DNA of 64,000 nt from Azospirillum brasilense (GTDB taxonomy: Bacteria; Pseudomonadota; Alphaproteobacteria; Azospirillales; Azospirillaceae), in contig NZ_QOKV01000019.1 of the NCBI RefSeq assembly GCF_008365405.1, positions 1 through 64,000 of the forward strand, in the 5' to 3' direction. The notes beneath the pieces are model-generated. The model saw only the letters and a program-made list of their open reading frames with translations. It made no database searches and was not told the origin of the DNA. This document shows, piece after piece, positions 48,391 to 56,443 of this stretch. The first letter of the stretch is position 1; the number at the start of each line of letters is the position of its first letter. Position numbers and translations under genes: made by a program.

Positions 48391-51300
48391 GCGGACATCT
48401 CCTTGCGGCGGCGCAGATCGTCGCCCGTCGAATTGCGGCGTGGGTGCCAGAGACCGCGCTCCAGGGCCTCGGTCAACCGGTCCAGGATATGCCGGGCGGC
48501 GGCCGGATTGGACTGCGCCAGGAAGTCCCACACCCGCTGGTCGTCCACATAGGCGTCGTACAACTGTTCGAAATGGTGGGGCCGCACGGCCGTGGTGGTC
48601 GCGGCGAAGGCGAACAGCGTGTCCACGCTCGCCGCCAGCTCCCCGGCGCCGCGGTAGCCGTGGCGCATCATGCCGTCGATCCAGCGCGGGTTGGCGGCCC
48701 GGCCGCGCAGCACGCGGGCGATCTCCTCGCCCAGCGTGCGGACGGTCAGGCTCTCCGGCTCCGAACTGTCGAGGTGGTAGAGCGCCGGGTCGTTGTCGAC
48801 CAAGGCGGCGGCGGCCGAGAAGCCGCCCTCATACTGCATGAAGCCGTCGGTGGAGAGGACGTCGTGCTCCCGCTGGTCCTGGTGGTGGACGAGCGCGTCG
48901 GCCCCGCCGATGCGGCGGCGGAACAGGCTGGGCAGCGGCACGCCCTCCAGCCCCTTGCCGTAGGCGTGGCAGCTTCCCTCCAGATAGGCGGCGCCGAAAT
49001 CGGCCCGCGCGCTCCAGTCGCCGCGCGCGATCAGGCCGGGCAGCGCCGTGCCGTAGGCGCCGGGGGCCGCCCCGAAGACCCGCGCGCTGGCCCAGCGCTC
49101 CGCATCCGCTGCCGGGGTGCCACCGGTTTCCAGCTCGGCGCGGTCGGTGCGGAACGCGGCGGCGACGGGGTTCACGTCGTCGGGCTCGTCCTCCGCCATC
49201 ACCGCGCGGACGGCCTGGTCGAACAGGGCGATCTGCTGCGGGAAGACGTCGCGGAACAGGCCGGAAATGCGCAGCGTCACGTCCACCCGCGGGCGGCCGA
49301 GGACGGAGGCCGGCATCACCTCGAAGCCGGTGACCCGGCCGGAGCCGTTCTCCCACAGCGGGCGCACGCCGAGCAGCGCCATGGCCTGGGCCAACTCGTC
49401 GCCGCCGGTGCGCATGGCGGGGGTGCCCCAGCAATCCACCACCAGCCGCTTCGGCCAGTCGCCGTGGTCCTGAAGATAGCGGGTGATCAGCGCGTCCGCC
49501 GCTTGCCAGCCCAGTGTCCAGGCGGTCGGGGTCGGCACGCCGCGCGGGTCGAGCGCGTAGAGGTTGCGTCCGGTGGGCAGCGTGTCGGCCCGCCCCCGCG
49601 CCGGGGAGCCGCCGGGGCCGGGCCTCACGAAGCGCCCGTCCAGCCCGTCCAGCAAGGCGGCCATTTCCGCCTCGCCGCAGGCGTCCAGCGCCGGGGCGAC
49701 GTCCTCCGCCGTACCGAAACGGGCGACGGCGGCGAGCAGGCGGGCGCGGCGCTCCGGCTCCGGCGTCGTGCCGAAGACGTGCAGCCCGTCGCGGATCTGC
49801 ATCTCCTTGATGTCGCAGAGATGGGCGTCGAGGCGGCTGAGGATGGCGTCGGCGTCGTCGTCGGGCCGCAGGTTGCAGTCGGCGGCGACGCCGGAAGTCC
49901 AGGCCAGATCAAGGATGGTCTGCCGCAGCGTGCCCAGACGCCGCGGGTCCAGCCCGGTCGCCATGGAATATTCGTCGATCGCCGTTTCAAGCTCGGCGAG
50001 GTCGCCGTGCAGCCCGGCTTCGACCGGCGGCGGGGTCAGGTGGCCGATCAACACGGCGCCCAGACGGCGGCGCGCCTGCACGCCCTCGCCGGGGTTGTTG
50101 ACGATGAAGGGATAGAGGCAGGGCAGGGGACCGGCGACGATCTCCGGCCAGCAATCGGCCGACAGGGCGACGGCCTTGCCCGGCAGCCATTCCAGCGTCC
50201 CGTGCGCCCCCACCTGGACCAGCGCGTGGGCGCCCAGGGCATGACGGAGCCAGAGGTGGAAGGCGTAATAGCCATGGCTCGGCGGGGTTTCCGGGTCGTG
50301 GTGCTGGGTGGTGGTCAGCGGGCCATGGCCGCGGCTCGGCTGCACGGCGACGGCGACGTTGCCGCAGGCCAGCACCGTGAAGCGGAAAGCCGCGCCGTCG
50401 GAACGCGGGTCGGCCTGCTCGTCGCCCCAGCATTCCGCGATGCGGGCGCGGGCCTCGGCGGGGGCGAGGCGGCGGTAGTCCTCCAGGCTCAGCGCGGCGG
50501 TGGTCCCGCAGGTCAGCGCCTCCATCAGGGCGGCGGGGCCGTCGGGAAGCCCATCCAGCGCGTAGCCCTCGGCGCGCAGCCGTTCCAGGATGCCGACGAC
50601 GCTCGCCGGGGTGTCGAGGCCAACGGCGTGGCCGATGCCGCCCCCCGGTCCCGGATAGTCGGACAGCACCAGCGCCAGCTTGCGCTCAGCCCTTGGCGTG
50701 GCGCCCAGCCGCACCCAGGCGGCAGCCAGATCGGCGGCGAAGGCCACCCGGTCGGGCACCGGGCGGATCAGCGTCGGGGCGAACTCCAGGTCGGGGTCCG
50801 GCGTCCCTTCGGCCTTGAAGGCGATGGCGCGGGTCAGGACACGCCCGTCCATCTCCGGCAGCACAATGTTCATGGCGAGGTCGGACGGCCCCATGCCGCG
50901 GGCGGAGCCGCGCCAGCCCTCCTCCGGCGTGGTGGACAGCACGGCCTGGAGCACCGGCGTCCCGTTGGCCTCCAGCGGCGACCCGTCCTCGCGCGCCGCC
51001 GAGAAGCCGGTCAGGTTCAGCACGACGGCGGCGTCGCGGGCGGTCAGGGTGGCGCGCATCCAGGCGGCGCAGTCCGGCTCCTTCAGGCTCGCCACGAACA
51101 GCGGCAGCGGGGCGAGGCCGCGCGCGGCCAGCGCTTCGCACAGCGCGTGCACCGGCTCCAGATCGCCGGCCAGCAGGTGCGAGCGGTAGAAGACGACCGG
51201 CGCGCAGGGGCCAGAAGCTTGGCCGGACCAGCCCTCATAGACGCCGAAGCGGGGGACCGGCGCCGGCTCGCGCCAGGGGCGCTCCTGCCCGGCCAGAGTG

Positions 51301-51773
51301 GCGGCGTAGGCCAGCAGGTTGGCCATGTTGTCCGGCCCGCCCTCGGTGAAGCAACGCCACAGCCGTTGCGCGGCCTCGGCCGGAACGGTGCCGTAGCCCT
51401 CCAGGGCGGGGTTCGGCTGGGCGCAGCCGGGCAGTACGGCCAGCGCCACCCCGGACTCCCGGCAGGCGGCGGCGACATGGTCCAGCCCATAGCGCCAATA
51501 GCCCGCCCCGCCGAGCAGGCGCAGAATCACCAGCTTCGCCTTGCGGATCACGGACTCGACGTAGAGGTCCACCGACAGCGGGTGCCCCAGCCGCGCGAGA
51601 TTCGCCAGCCGCAGGGTGGGCATGGTGTCGCGGTGGCGCTTCCAGCAGGCGGCGAGTGCCGTCAGGTCGCTGTCGGAGAAGGACAGGACGACGAGGTCCG
51701 CCGGGCTCTGCCCCAGATCCACGGCCTGGGGGCCGGCGTCGAGGTCTTCCTGGCGGGCGGCGAGTAGGTGCAT
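48387..51773 (-). CDS. cobN: Cobaltochelatase large subunit CobN
   Basis: This is a 1128-residue subunit that binds hydrogenobyrinic acid a,c-diamide and inserts cobalt with CobS and CobT, neither of which is in the window. It begins MHLLAARQEDLDAG. Hallmarks include VGAHGTLEWLPGKAVALSAD, PFIVNNPGEGVQARRRLGAVLIGHLTP-type sequence, DGLHVFGTTPEPE, WGTPAMRTGGDELAQAMALLGVRP and EGSCHAYGKGLEGVPL near the C-terminus. Length is a little below the usual 1250. It overlaps cobG by four bases and follows cobW after a 162-base gap filled by a palindromic repeat pair. Confidence 0.94.
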   Translation of the reverse strand: MHLLAARQEDLDAGPQAVDLGQSPADLVVLSFSDSDLTALAACWKRHRDTMPTLRLANLARLGHPLSVDLYVESVIRKAKLVILRLLGGAGYWRYGLDHVAAACRESGVALAVLPGCAQPNPALEGYGTVPAEAAQRLWRCFTEGGPDNMANLLAYAATLAGQERPWREPAPVPRFGVYEGWSGQASGPCAPVVFYRSHLLAGDLEPVHALCEALAARGLAPLPLFVASLKEPDCAAWMRATLTARDAAVVLNLTGFSAAREDGSPLEANGTPVLQAVLSTTPEEGWRGSARGMGPSDLAMNIVLPEMDGRVLTRAIAFKAEGTPDPDLEFAPTLIRPVPDRVAFAADLAAAWVRLGATPRAERKLALVLSDYPGPGGGIGHAVGLDTPASVVGILERLRAEGYALDGLPDGPAALMEALTCGTTAALSLEDYRRLAPAEARARIAECWGDEQADPRSDGAAFRFTVLACGNVAVAVQPSRGHGPLTTTQHHDPETPPSHGYYAFHLWLRHALGAHALVQVGAHGTLEWLPGKAVALSADCWPEIVAGPLPCLYPFIVNNPGEGVQARRRLGAVLIGHLTPPPVEAGLHGDLAELETAIDEYSMATGLDPRRLGTLRQTILDLAWTSGVAADCNLRPDDDADAILSRLDAHLCDIKEMQIRDGLHVFGTTPEPERRARLLAAVARFGTAEDVAPALDACGEAEMAALLDGLDGRFVRPGPGGSPARGRADTLPTGRNLYALDPRGVPTPTAWTLGWQAADALITRYLQDHGDWPKRLVVDCWGTPAMRTGGDELAQAMALLGVRPLWENGSGRVTGFEVMPASVLGRPRVDVTLRISGLFRDVFPQQIALFDQAVRAVMAEDEPDDVNPVAAAFRTDRAELETGGTPAADAERWASARVFGAAPGAYGTALPGLIARGDWSARADFGAAYLEGSCHAYGKGLEGVPLPSLFRRRIGGADALVHHQDQREHDVLSTDGFMQYEGGFSAAAALVDNDPALYHLDSSEPESLTVRTLGEEIARVLRGRAANPRWIDGMMRHGYRGAGELAASVDTLFAFAATTTAVRPHHFEQLYDAYVDDQRVWDFLAQSNPAAARHILDRLTEALERGLWHPRRNSTGDDLRRRKEMSA

Positions 51774-51795
51774 GGGCCACAGCTTTGCAAACACT

Positions 51796-51932
51796 CCCTC
51801 TCCCGTCCCGGGAGAGGGTGCCCGCAAAGCGGGCGGGTGAGGGTGCGGGCGAGGATCGGTGCGGTCTCCGCGTGCGACCCTCACCCTCCCGCTCTGCGAG
51901 CGGGCCCCTCCCTCTCCCGGGACGGGAGAGGG
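51796..51932. repeat. Head-to-head REP-like pair between cobW and cobN
   Basis: Two related units of 50-60 bp (51796-51849 and 51875-51932) face each other. Each contains a CCCTCTCCCG-CGGGAGAGGG hairpin and a GCCCGC-GCGGGC-type hairpin. The outer ends CCCTCTCCCGTC and GACGGGAGAGGG are perfect inverted repeats. This is the layout of a bacterial interspersed mosaic element. Confidence 0.85.
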
Positions 51933-51935
51933 CTT

Positions 51936-53003
51936 TTACGACAGCGCCGCGGTCACGGCGTCGCGGTCCAGGCCCGTCTCGCCGATCACCACGAGACGGC
52001 TGCGGCGCGGCTCGTCGGGCTTCCAGAAGCGGTCGAAATGGGTCTGGATGCGCGTCCCCACGCCCTGCACCAGAAGGCGCATCGGCTTGCCCGGCACGTC
52101 GATGAAGCCCTTCAGGCGCAGCACGCCATGGGCGGCGGCGACCCGCTCCAGCGTCTTCGCCAGCGCCGCCGGGTCGGGCTGCGGGCCGAGTTCCACGACG
52201 AAGCTGGTGAAGTCGTCGTGATCGTGGCCCTCCTCCTCGTCATGGTGGCTGGGGCGGTTGGCGAGGTCGTCCTCGGCTCCGGCGCCGACGCCGAGAAGCA
52301 CCACCGGATCGACCTTGCCGTTGCTGGCGCGCAGGATCTTGGCCTCGCGCCCGGTCCCACCCTCCGCCATGGCGGCGCGGATCAGGTCCTCGACCGTCGC
52401 CAGAGCGGCGGCGTCCACCAGATTGGTCTTGTTCACCACGATCAGGTCGGCGCAGAGGAGCTGGTCCTCGAACACCTCCTCGACCGGGGTCTCGTGGTCG
52501 AGCTGCCCGGCCTCGGCGGCCTGGGCGGCCAGCGCCGCCGGATCGGGGGCGAAGCGGCCCTCCGCGGCGGCGGCGGCGTCGACCACCGCGACCACCCCGT
52601 CCACCGTCACCCGCGTCTTGATCGCCGGCCAGTGGAAGGCCTGGACGAGCGGCTTCGGCAGGGCGAGGCCGCTCGTCTCGATGATGATGTGTTCCGGCGG
52701 CTGCGGGCGGGCCAGCAGCTTCTCGATGGCCGGGACGAAGTCGTCGGCGACGGTGCAGCACAGGCAGCCGTTCGCCAGCTCGATCACGTCGTCCTCGGTG
52801 CAGGTGGGGTCGCCGCAGGCGCGCAGGATCTCGCCGTCGATGCCGACATCGCCGAATTCGTTGATGATCAGCGCCAGACGGCGCCCGCCAGCCTGCTCCA
52901 GCAGGCTGCGGATCAGCGTCGTCTTGCCGGCGCCGAGAAAGCCGGTGATGACGGTGGCCGGGGTCTTCCCGGCGGACGGACGGAGGGCAGCGCGATGCGT
53001 CAT
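51936..53003 (-). CDS. cobW: CobW family GTPase/metallochaperone
   Basis: This is a 355-residue G3E-family GTPase. The P-loop is VITGFLGAGKTTLIRSLL. Other marks are LALIINEFGDVGIDG, NGCLCCTVADDF (the CxCC metal site), IIIETSGLALPKPLVQAF, LLCADLIVVNKTNLVD and a histidine/acid stretch (SHHDEEEGHDHDD) in the middle. CobW is thought to deliver cobalt for the chelatase. It is the first gene of the long cob operon, right behind the riboswitch. Start at MTHRAALRPSAG; RBS AGGGAAA follows a short hairpin (53022-53039). Confidence 0.93.
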   Translation of the reverse strand: MTHRAALRPSAGKTPATVITGFLGAGKTTLIRSLLEQAGGRRLALIINEFGDVGIDGEILRACGDPTCTEDDVIELANGCLCCTVADDFVPAIEKLLARPQPPEHIIIETSGLALPKPLVQAFHWPAIKTRVTVDGVVAVVDAAAAAEGRFAPDPAALAAQAAEAGQLDHETPVEEVFEDQLLCADLIVVNKTNLVDAAALATVEDLIRAAMAEGGTGREAKILRASNGKVDPVVLLGVGAGAEDDLANRPSHHDEEEGHDHDDFTSFVVELGPQPDPAALAKTLERVAAAHGVLRLKGFIDVPGKPMRLLVQGVGTRIQTHFDRFWKPDEPRRSRLVVIGETGLDRDAVTAALS

Positions 53004-53047
53004 GATCTGGTTTCCCTGTCTCCGCCACACCCGGCGGATTGGATGAG

Positions 53048-53226
53048 TGTCGGTCCGGCGGCAGGTTTCCTGGCTCGCGGGTCGTCGCCGCGCCTCCCGC
53101 CTTCCCGGCCTGTCGGCCCGTGGCATTTCCGGAGGCGGACTCGCCGCATACAGTTGCGGGGGCAGCCGCGGCCTTGGACCCCATCCGGGTCCGCACCGCA
53201 TTCCCTATTATCCCCGCGCCTTCACG
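53048..53226 (-). promoter_or_regulatory. Cobalamin riboswitch upstream of cobW
   Basis: Read on the minus strand, the order of conserved elements is GGGAATGCGGTGCGG (about 53205-53191), GCTGCCCCCGCAACTGTATG (about 53165-53146), GGGAAGGCGG and the B12 box GAGCCAGGAAACCTGCCG (about 53076-53059). These are diagnostic for the adenosylcobalamin-class RNA. A 6-bp hairpin TCCGCC/GGCGGA lies between it and the cobW RBS and could be the expression platform. It should repress cobW-cobN-cobG-cobH-cobI-cobJ when B12 is plentiful. Confidence 0.93.
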
Positions 53227-53420
53227 GCGGAGGGGGCACCGTCGGAGGCGCAGAATTGCAGGCGGACCCCCGATTTGCAAGCGGCCATTTGGCGCCCGAA
53301 AACCGTGCCGCCGAACCCGGAACGCTCCGTCCGCCCCGCCGTTGGTGTGTCGGAAGATCGGTACAGTCTGTCTGGAAAGCTGACACTCCGGACCGCGTGC
53401 GACACCCATCGCCGCCTTTG

Positions 53421-53480
53421 ATGAATTCAGTAATTTCAATGAATTAAATAATTTCCCCGCAATTGGCATGTTCTGTGCTT
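53421..53480 (+). promoter_or_regulatory. Sigma54-like promoter with upstream AT-rich tandem repeat before livG
   Basis: TTGGCATGTTCTGTGCTT (53463-53480) has GG and GC ten bases apart; the -24 half is near consensus, the -12 half GTGCT has one deviation. Just upstream, ATGAATT-N3-TAATTTC occurs twice (53421-53437 and 53439-53455), an 18-base period in otherwise GC-rich DNA, which may be a regulator site. The livG ATG lies 69 bases downstream. Confidence 0.55.
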
Positions 53481-53548
53481 ATATCAGCCTAACCAAAAAC
53501 GCGGACCGGCAGACGACGCGGACGAACAGGGAGGGAAAAGCGGCACCC

Positions 53549-54313
53549 ATGGCCGACGACATCATTCTGGAAGCGCGCGGACTCTCGAAGGAGTTCAAGG
53601 GCTTCATCGCGGTGAAGGAGGTGAACCTCCAGGTGCGCCGCGGCACGATCCACGCGCTGATTGGCCCGAACGGCGCCGGCAAGAGCACGGTCTTCAACCT
53701 GCTGACCAAGTTCCTGACGCCGACGCGTGGCCAGATCCTCTACAAGGGGCGCGACATCACCGCCATGAAGCCCGCCGACGTGGCGCTGCTCGGCATGGTG
53801 CGCTCCTTCCAGATCTCCGCCGTCTTCCCGCATCTCAGCGTGCTGGAGAATGTCCGCGTCGCGCTGCAGCGCCCGCGCGGCACCAGCTTCCATTTTTGGA
53901 AGCCGGAGGCCAGCCTGCACGACCTGCACGCCCGCGCCGAGGAACTGATCGAGGCGGTGAACCTCACCCCCTGGGCCGGCCACACCGCCGCCGAGCTGCC
54001 CTACGGCCGCAAGCGCGCGCTGGAGATCGCCACCACGCTGGCGCTCGACCCGGAGGTGATGCTGCTCGACGAGCCGCTGGCCGGCATGGGCCACGAGGAC
54101 ATCGAGGGCACCGCCGCGCTCATCAAGCGCGTCTCCGCCGACCGCACCATCCTGATGGTGGAGCACAACCTGTCGGTCGTCGCCCACCTGTCGGACACGA
54201 TCACCGTGCTCCGCCGCGGCGAGATCCTGGCCGAGGGCGCATACGACGTCGTATCGCGCAACCCGCAGGTCATGGAAGCCTACATGGGGACGGGTGAGGT
54301 GGGCCATGCCTGA
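53549..54313 (+). CDS. livG: Branched-chain amino acid-type ABC transporter ATPase (LivG)
   Basis: This is a 254-residue ATPase. Walker A is IGPNGAGKSTVFNLL, signature LPYGRKRALEIATTLA (the LivG-type variant of LSGGQ) and Walker B EVMLLDEPLAGMGHEDIEG. The LivG-type insertion SFQISAVFPHLSVLENVRVALQRPRG is present. It starts a complete transporter run livG-livF-SBP-livH-livM. Start at MADDIILEARGLSKEF. The stop overlaps the livF coding start by eight bases. Confidence 0.93.
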   Translation: MADDIILEARGLSKEFKGFIAVKEVNLQVRRGTIHALIGPNGAGKSTVFNLLTKFLTPTRGQILYKGRDITAMKPADVALLGMVRSFQISAVFPHLSVLENVRVALQRPRGTSFHFWKPEASLHDLHARAEELIEAVNLTPWAGHTAAELPYGRKRALEIATTLALDPEVMLLDEPLAGMGHEDIEGTAALIKRVSADRTILMVEHNLSVVAHLSDTITVLRRGEILAEGAYDVVSRNPQVMEAYMGTGEVGHA

Positions 54314-55028
54314 CGGCGCGACCGTGAAGACCACCATGCTGGAGATCCGCGACCTCCAGGCCTTCTACGGCGAAAGCCACGTGCTGCACGGCGTCAACAT
54401 CGACGTGCGCCAGGGCGAGGTGGTGACCCTGCTCGGCCGCAACGGCGCCGGCAAGACGACCACCATGCGCTCGATCATGGGCATCGTCGGCAAGCGCAAC
54501 GGCTCGATCCGCTTCCAGGGACGGGAGCTGATCGGCATGGCGCAGCACAAGATCCCCCGCCTGGGCATCGGCTACGTGCCGGAGGAGCGCGGCATCTTCG
54601 CCTCGCTCAGCGTGGACGAGAACCTGATGCTGCCGCCGGTGGTGAAGTCGGGCGGCATGACCGTGCCGCAGATCTACGAGCTGTTCCCCAACCTCCAGGG
54701 CCGCGGCACCACCCAGGGCACGCGCCTGTCGGGCGGCGAACAGCAGATGCTGGCCATCGCCCGCATCCTGCGCACCGGCGCCGACCTGATCCTGCTCGAC
54801 GAGCCGACCGAGGGCCTCGCCCCGGTCATTATCGAGCAGATCGGCGTGGCGGTGCGCAAGCTGAAGCAGCGCGGCTTCACCATCGTGCTGGTGGAGCAGA
54901 ATTTCCGCTTCGCCGCGACCATCGCCGACCGCCATTACGTGATGGAGGAAGGCCATGTCGTGGACATGATCCCCAACGATCAGCTCGCCCAGAACATGGA
55001 CAAGCTGCACACCTATCTGGGTGTCTGA
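54306..55028 (+). CDS. livF: Branched-chain amino acid-type ABC transporter ATPase (LivF)
   Basis: This is a 240-residue ATPase. It has LEIRDLQAFYGESHVLHGV, Walker A LGRNGAGKTTTMRSIM, GIGYVPEERGIFASLSVDEN, signature RLSGGEQQMLAIAR and Walker B LILLDEPTEGLAPVIIEQ. These are typical LivF features, and unlike the livG partner the canonical LSGGE is kept. Start at MPDGATVKTT, after a GGTGAGG RBS inside the end of livG. Confidence 0.93.
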   Translation: MPDGATVKTTMLEIRDLQAFYGESHVLHGVNIDVRQGEVVTLLGRNGAGKTTTMRSIMGIVGKRNGSIRFQGRELIGMAQHKIPRLGIGYVPEERGIFASLSVDENLMLPPVVKSGGMTVPQIYELFPNLQGRGTTQGTRLSGGEQQMLAIARILRTGADLILLDEPTEGLAPVIIEQIGVAVRKLKQRGFTIVLVEQNFRFAATIADRHYVMEEGHVVDMIPNDQLAQNMDKLHTYLGV

Positions 55029-55088
55029 CCCGTTAAAACCCCCTCTGCTGAACACACTCAAAACAAAGCCAATCGAAGGGAGTTCGAA

Positions 55089-56291
55089 ATGCTCAAGACG
55101 TTGCTTTGCGGGACCGCATTGCTGGCGCTGACCGCCGGGGCCGCGCACGCCCAGGTCTCCAACAACGTGATCAAGATCGGCGTGATGAACGACCGGTCCG
55201 GCATCTACGCCGACCTCGCCGGTGAAGGCTCGGCCATCGCCGCCCGTCTGGCGGCCGAGGAGTTCGGCGGCAAGATCGCCGGCGCCCCGATCGAGATCGT
55301 CGTCGCCGATCACCAGAACAAGGCCGACATCGCCGCCAACACGGCGCGCGAGTGGATCGACGCCGGCAACGTGGACGTCATCGCCGACGTGCCGAACTCC
55401 GCCGCCGCGCTGGCCGTCCAGGGCATCACCAAGGACAAGAAGCGCATCTTCCTGATGTCCGGTCCGGGCTCGACCGACCTCAGCGGCAAGTCCTGCAGCC
55501 CCTACGGCTTCCAGTGGACCTACGACAACTACGCCATGGCCGCCGGCACCGCCCGCGCGCTGGTCGAGCAGGGCAAGAAGAACTGGTTCTTCATCACCGC
55601 GGACTACGCCTTCGGCCACTCGCTGGAGGATGAGACCACGAAGATGGTCAAGCAGCTCGACGGCAAGGTCGCGGGCAACGTCCGCCATCCGCTGGGCACC
55701 GCCGACTTCTCGTCCTACCTGCTCCAGGCCCAGGCCTCCAAGGCCGACGTGATCGGCCTCGCCAACGCGGGCGGCGACGCCACCAACGCCGTCAAGCAGG
55801 CGTCGGAGTTCGGCATCACCCAGTCGGGCCAGAGCCTTGCCGGCCTGCTGCTGTTCATCAGCGACGTGAACGCGCTGGGCCTCCAGGCCGCCCAGGGCCT
55901 GCTGCTGACCACCGGCTTCTACTGGGACACCGACGATCAGACCCGCGAGTGGACCAAGAAGTTCGAGGCCAAGGCCGGCCGCAAGCCGACGATGGTCCAG
56001 GCCGGCGTCTACTCCGCCGTCCGCCACTATCTGAAGGCGGTCGAGGCCGTCGGTTCCGACGATGCGGACAAGGTCGCCGCCAAGATGCGTGAGACCACGG
56101 TCAGCGACATGTTCACCAAGAACGGCAAGATCGCCGCCAACGGCCGCATGTTCCACGACATGTATCTGGCCCAGGTGAAGACCCCGGCCGAGTCCAAGGG
56201 CCCCTGGGACTACTACAAGATCGTGAAGACGATCCCGGCCGAGCAGGCGTTCCTCGACCCGGCCAAGAGCGGTTGTTCGCTGGTGAAGTAA
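55089..56291 (+). CDS. Periplasmic substrate-binding protein of the Liv transporter
   Basis: This is a 400-residue Peripla_BP_6 protein. The Sec signal MLKTLLCGTALLALTAGAAHA is cleaved before QVSNNVIKIGVMNDRSGIYADL. PNSAAALAVQGITKDKKRIFLMSGPGSTDLSG and GFQWTYDNYAMAAGTARALVEQGKK-type sequences line the ligand site, and the last residues carry a cysteine that may pair with the one at SGKSCSPYG. The NDRSGIYAD start is common in binding proteins for aromatic or small organic acids as well as branched-chain amino acids, so the ligand is open. It lies between the ATPase and permease genes. Confidence 0.9.
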   Translation: MLKTLLCGTALLALTAGAAHAQVSNNVIKIGVMNDRSGIYADLAGEGSAIAARLAAEEFGGKIAGAPIEIVVADHQNKADIAANTAREWIDAGNVDVIADVPNSAAALAVQGITKDKKRIFLMSGPGSTDLSGKSCSPYGFQWTYDNYAMAAGTARALVEQGKKNWFFITADYAFGHSLEDETTKMVKQLDGKVAGNVRHPLGTADFSSYLLQAQASKADVIGLANAGGDATNAVKQASEFGITQSGQSLAGLLLFISDVNALGLQAAQGLLLTTGFYWDTDDQTREWTKKFEAKAGRKPTMVQAGVYSAVRHYLKAVEAVGSDDADKVAAKMRETTVSDMFTKNGKIAANGRMFHDMYLAQVKTPAESKGPWDYYKIVKTIPAEQAFLDPAKSGCSLVK

Positions 56292-56302
56292 GGTTCTGAG
56301 AC

Positions 56303-56389
56303 GGGCCCCCTCCCGGCCTCCCCCCGCTGACGCAGGGGGAGGAGATAAAGTCCTCCCCTGCGAAGCGGGGGAGGGTTGGGTGGGGGCCC
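56303..56389. repeat. REP-like palindromic repeat, copy 3
   Basis: This 87-bp unit is bounded by GGGCCCCC and GGGGGCCC. It has the two hairpins CTCCCCCCGCTGACGCAGGGGGAG and CCTCCCCTGCGAAGCGGGGGAGG. It aligns base for base with the unit at 44731 with few differences. It separates the binding-protein gene from the permease genes, and could act as an mRNA stabiliser that keeps the binding protein at higher level. Confidence 0.88.
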
Positions 56390-56443
56390 ACCCCAAGCAC
56401 CCAATCAAAAAAACACAAGTCCGATACACAGGGAGGGACGGTC

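Noticed and set aside
48444..51767. Plus-strand frame of over 1100 codons opposite cobN
   Set aside because: It is low-complexity Arg/Gly/Val translation with no recognisable domain. CobN on the minus strand explains the region.
44731..51932. CRISPR array from repeated GC-rich palindromes
   Set aside because: Copies are kilobases apart, each is itself a double hairpin, and there are no regularly spaced unique spacers or cas genes.
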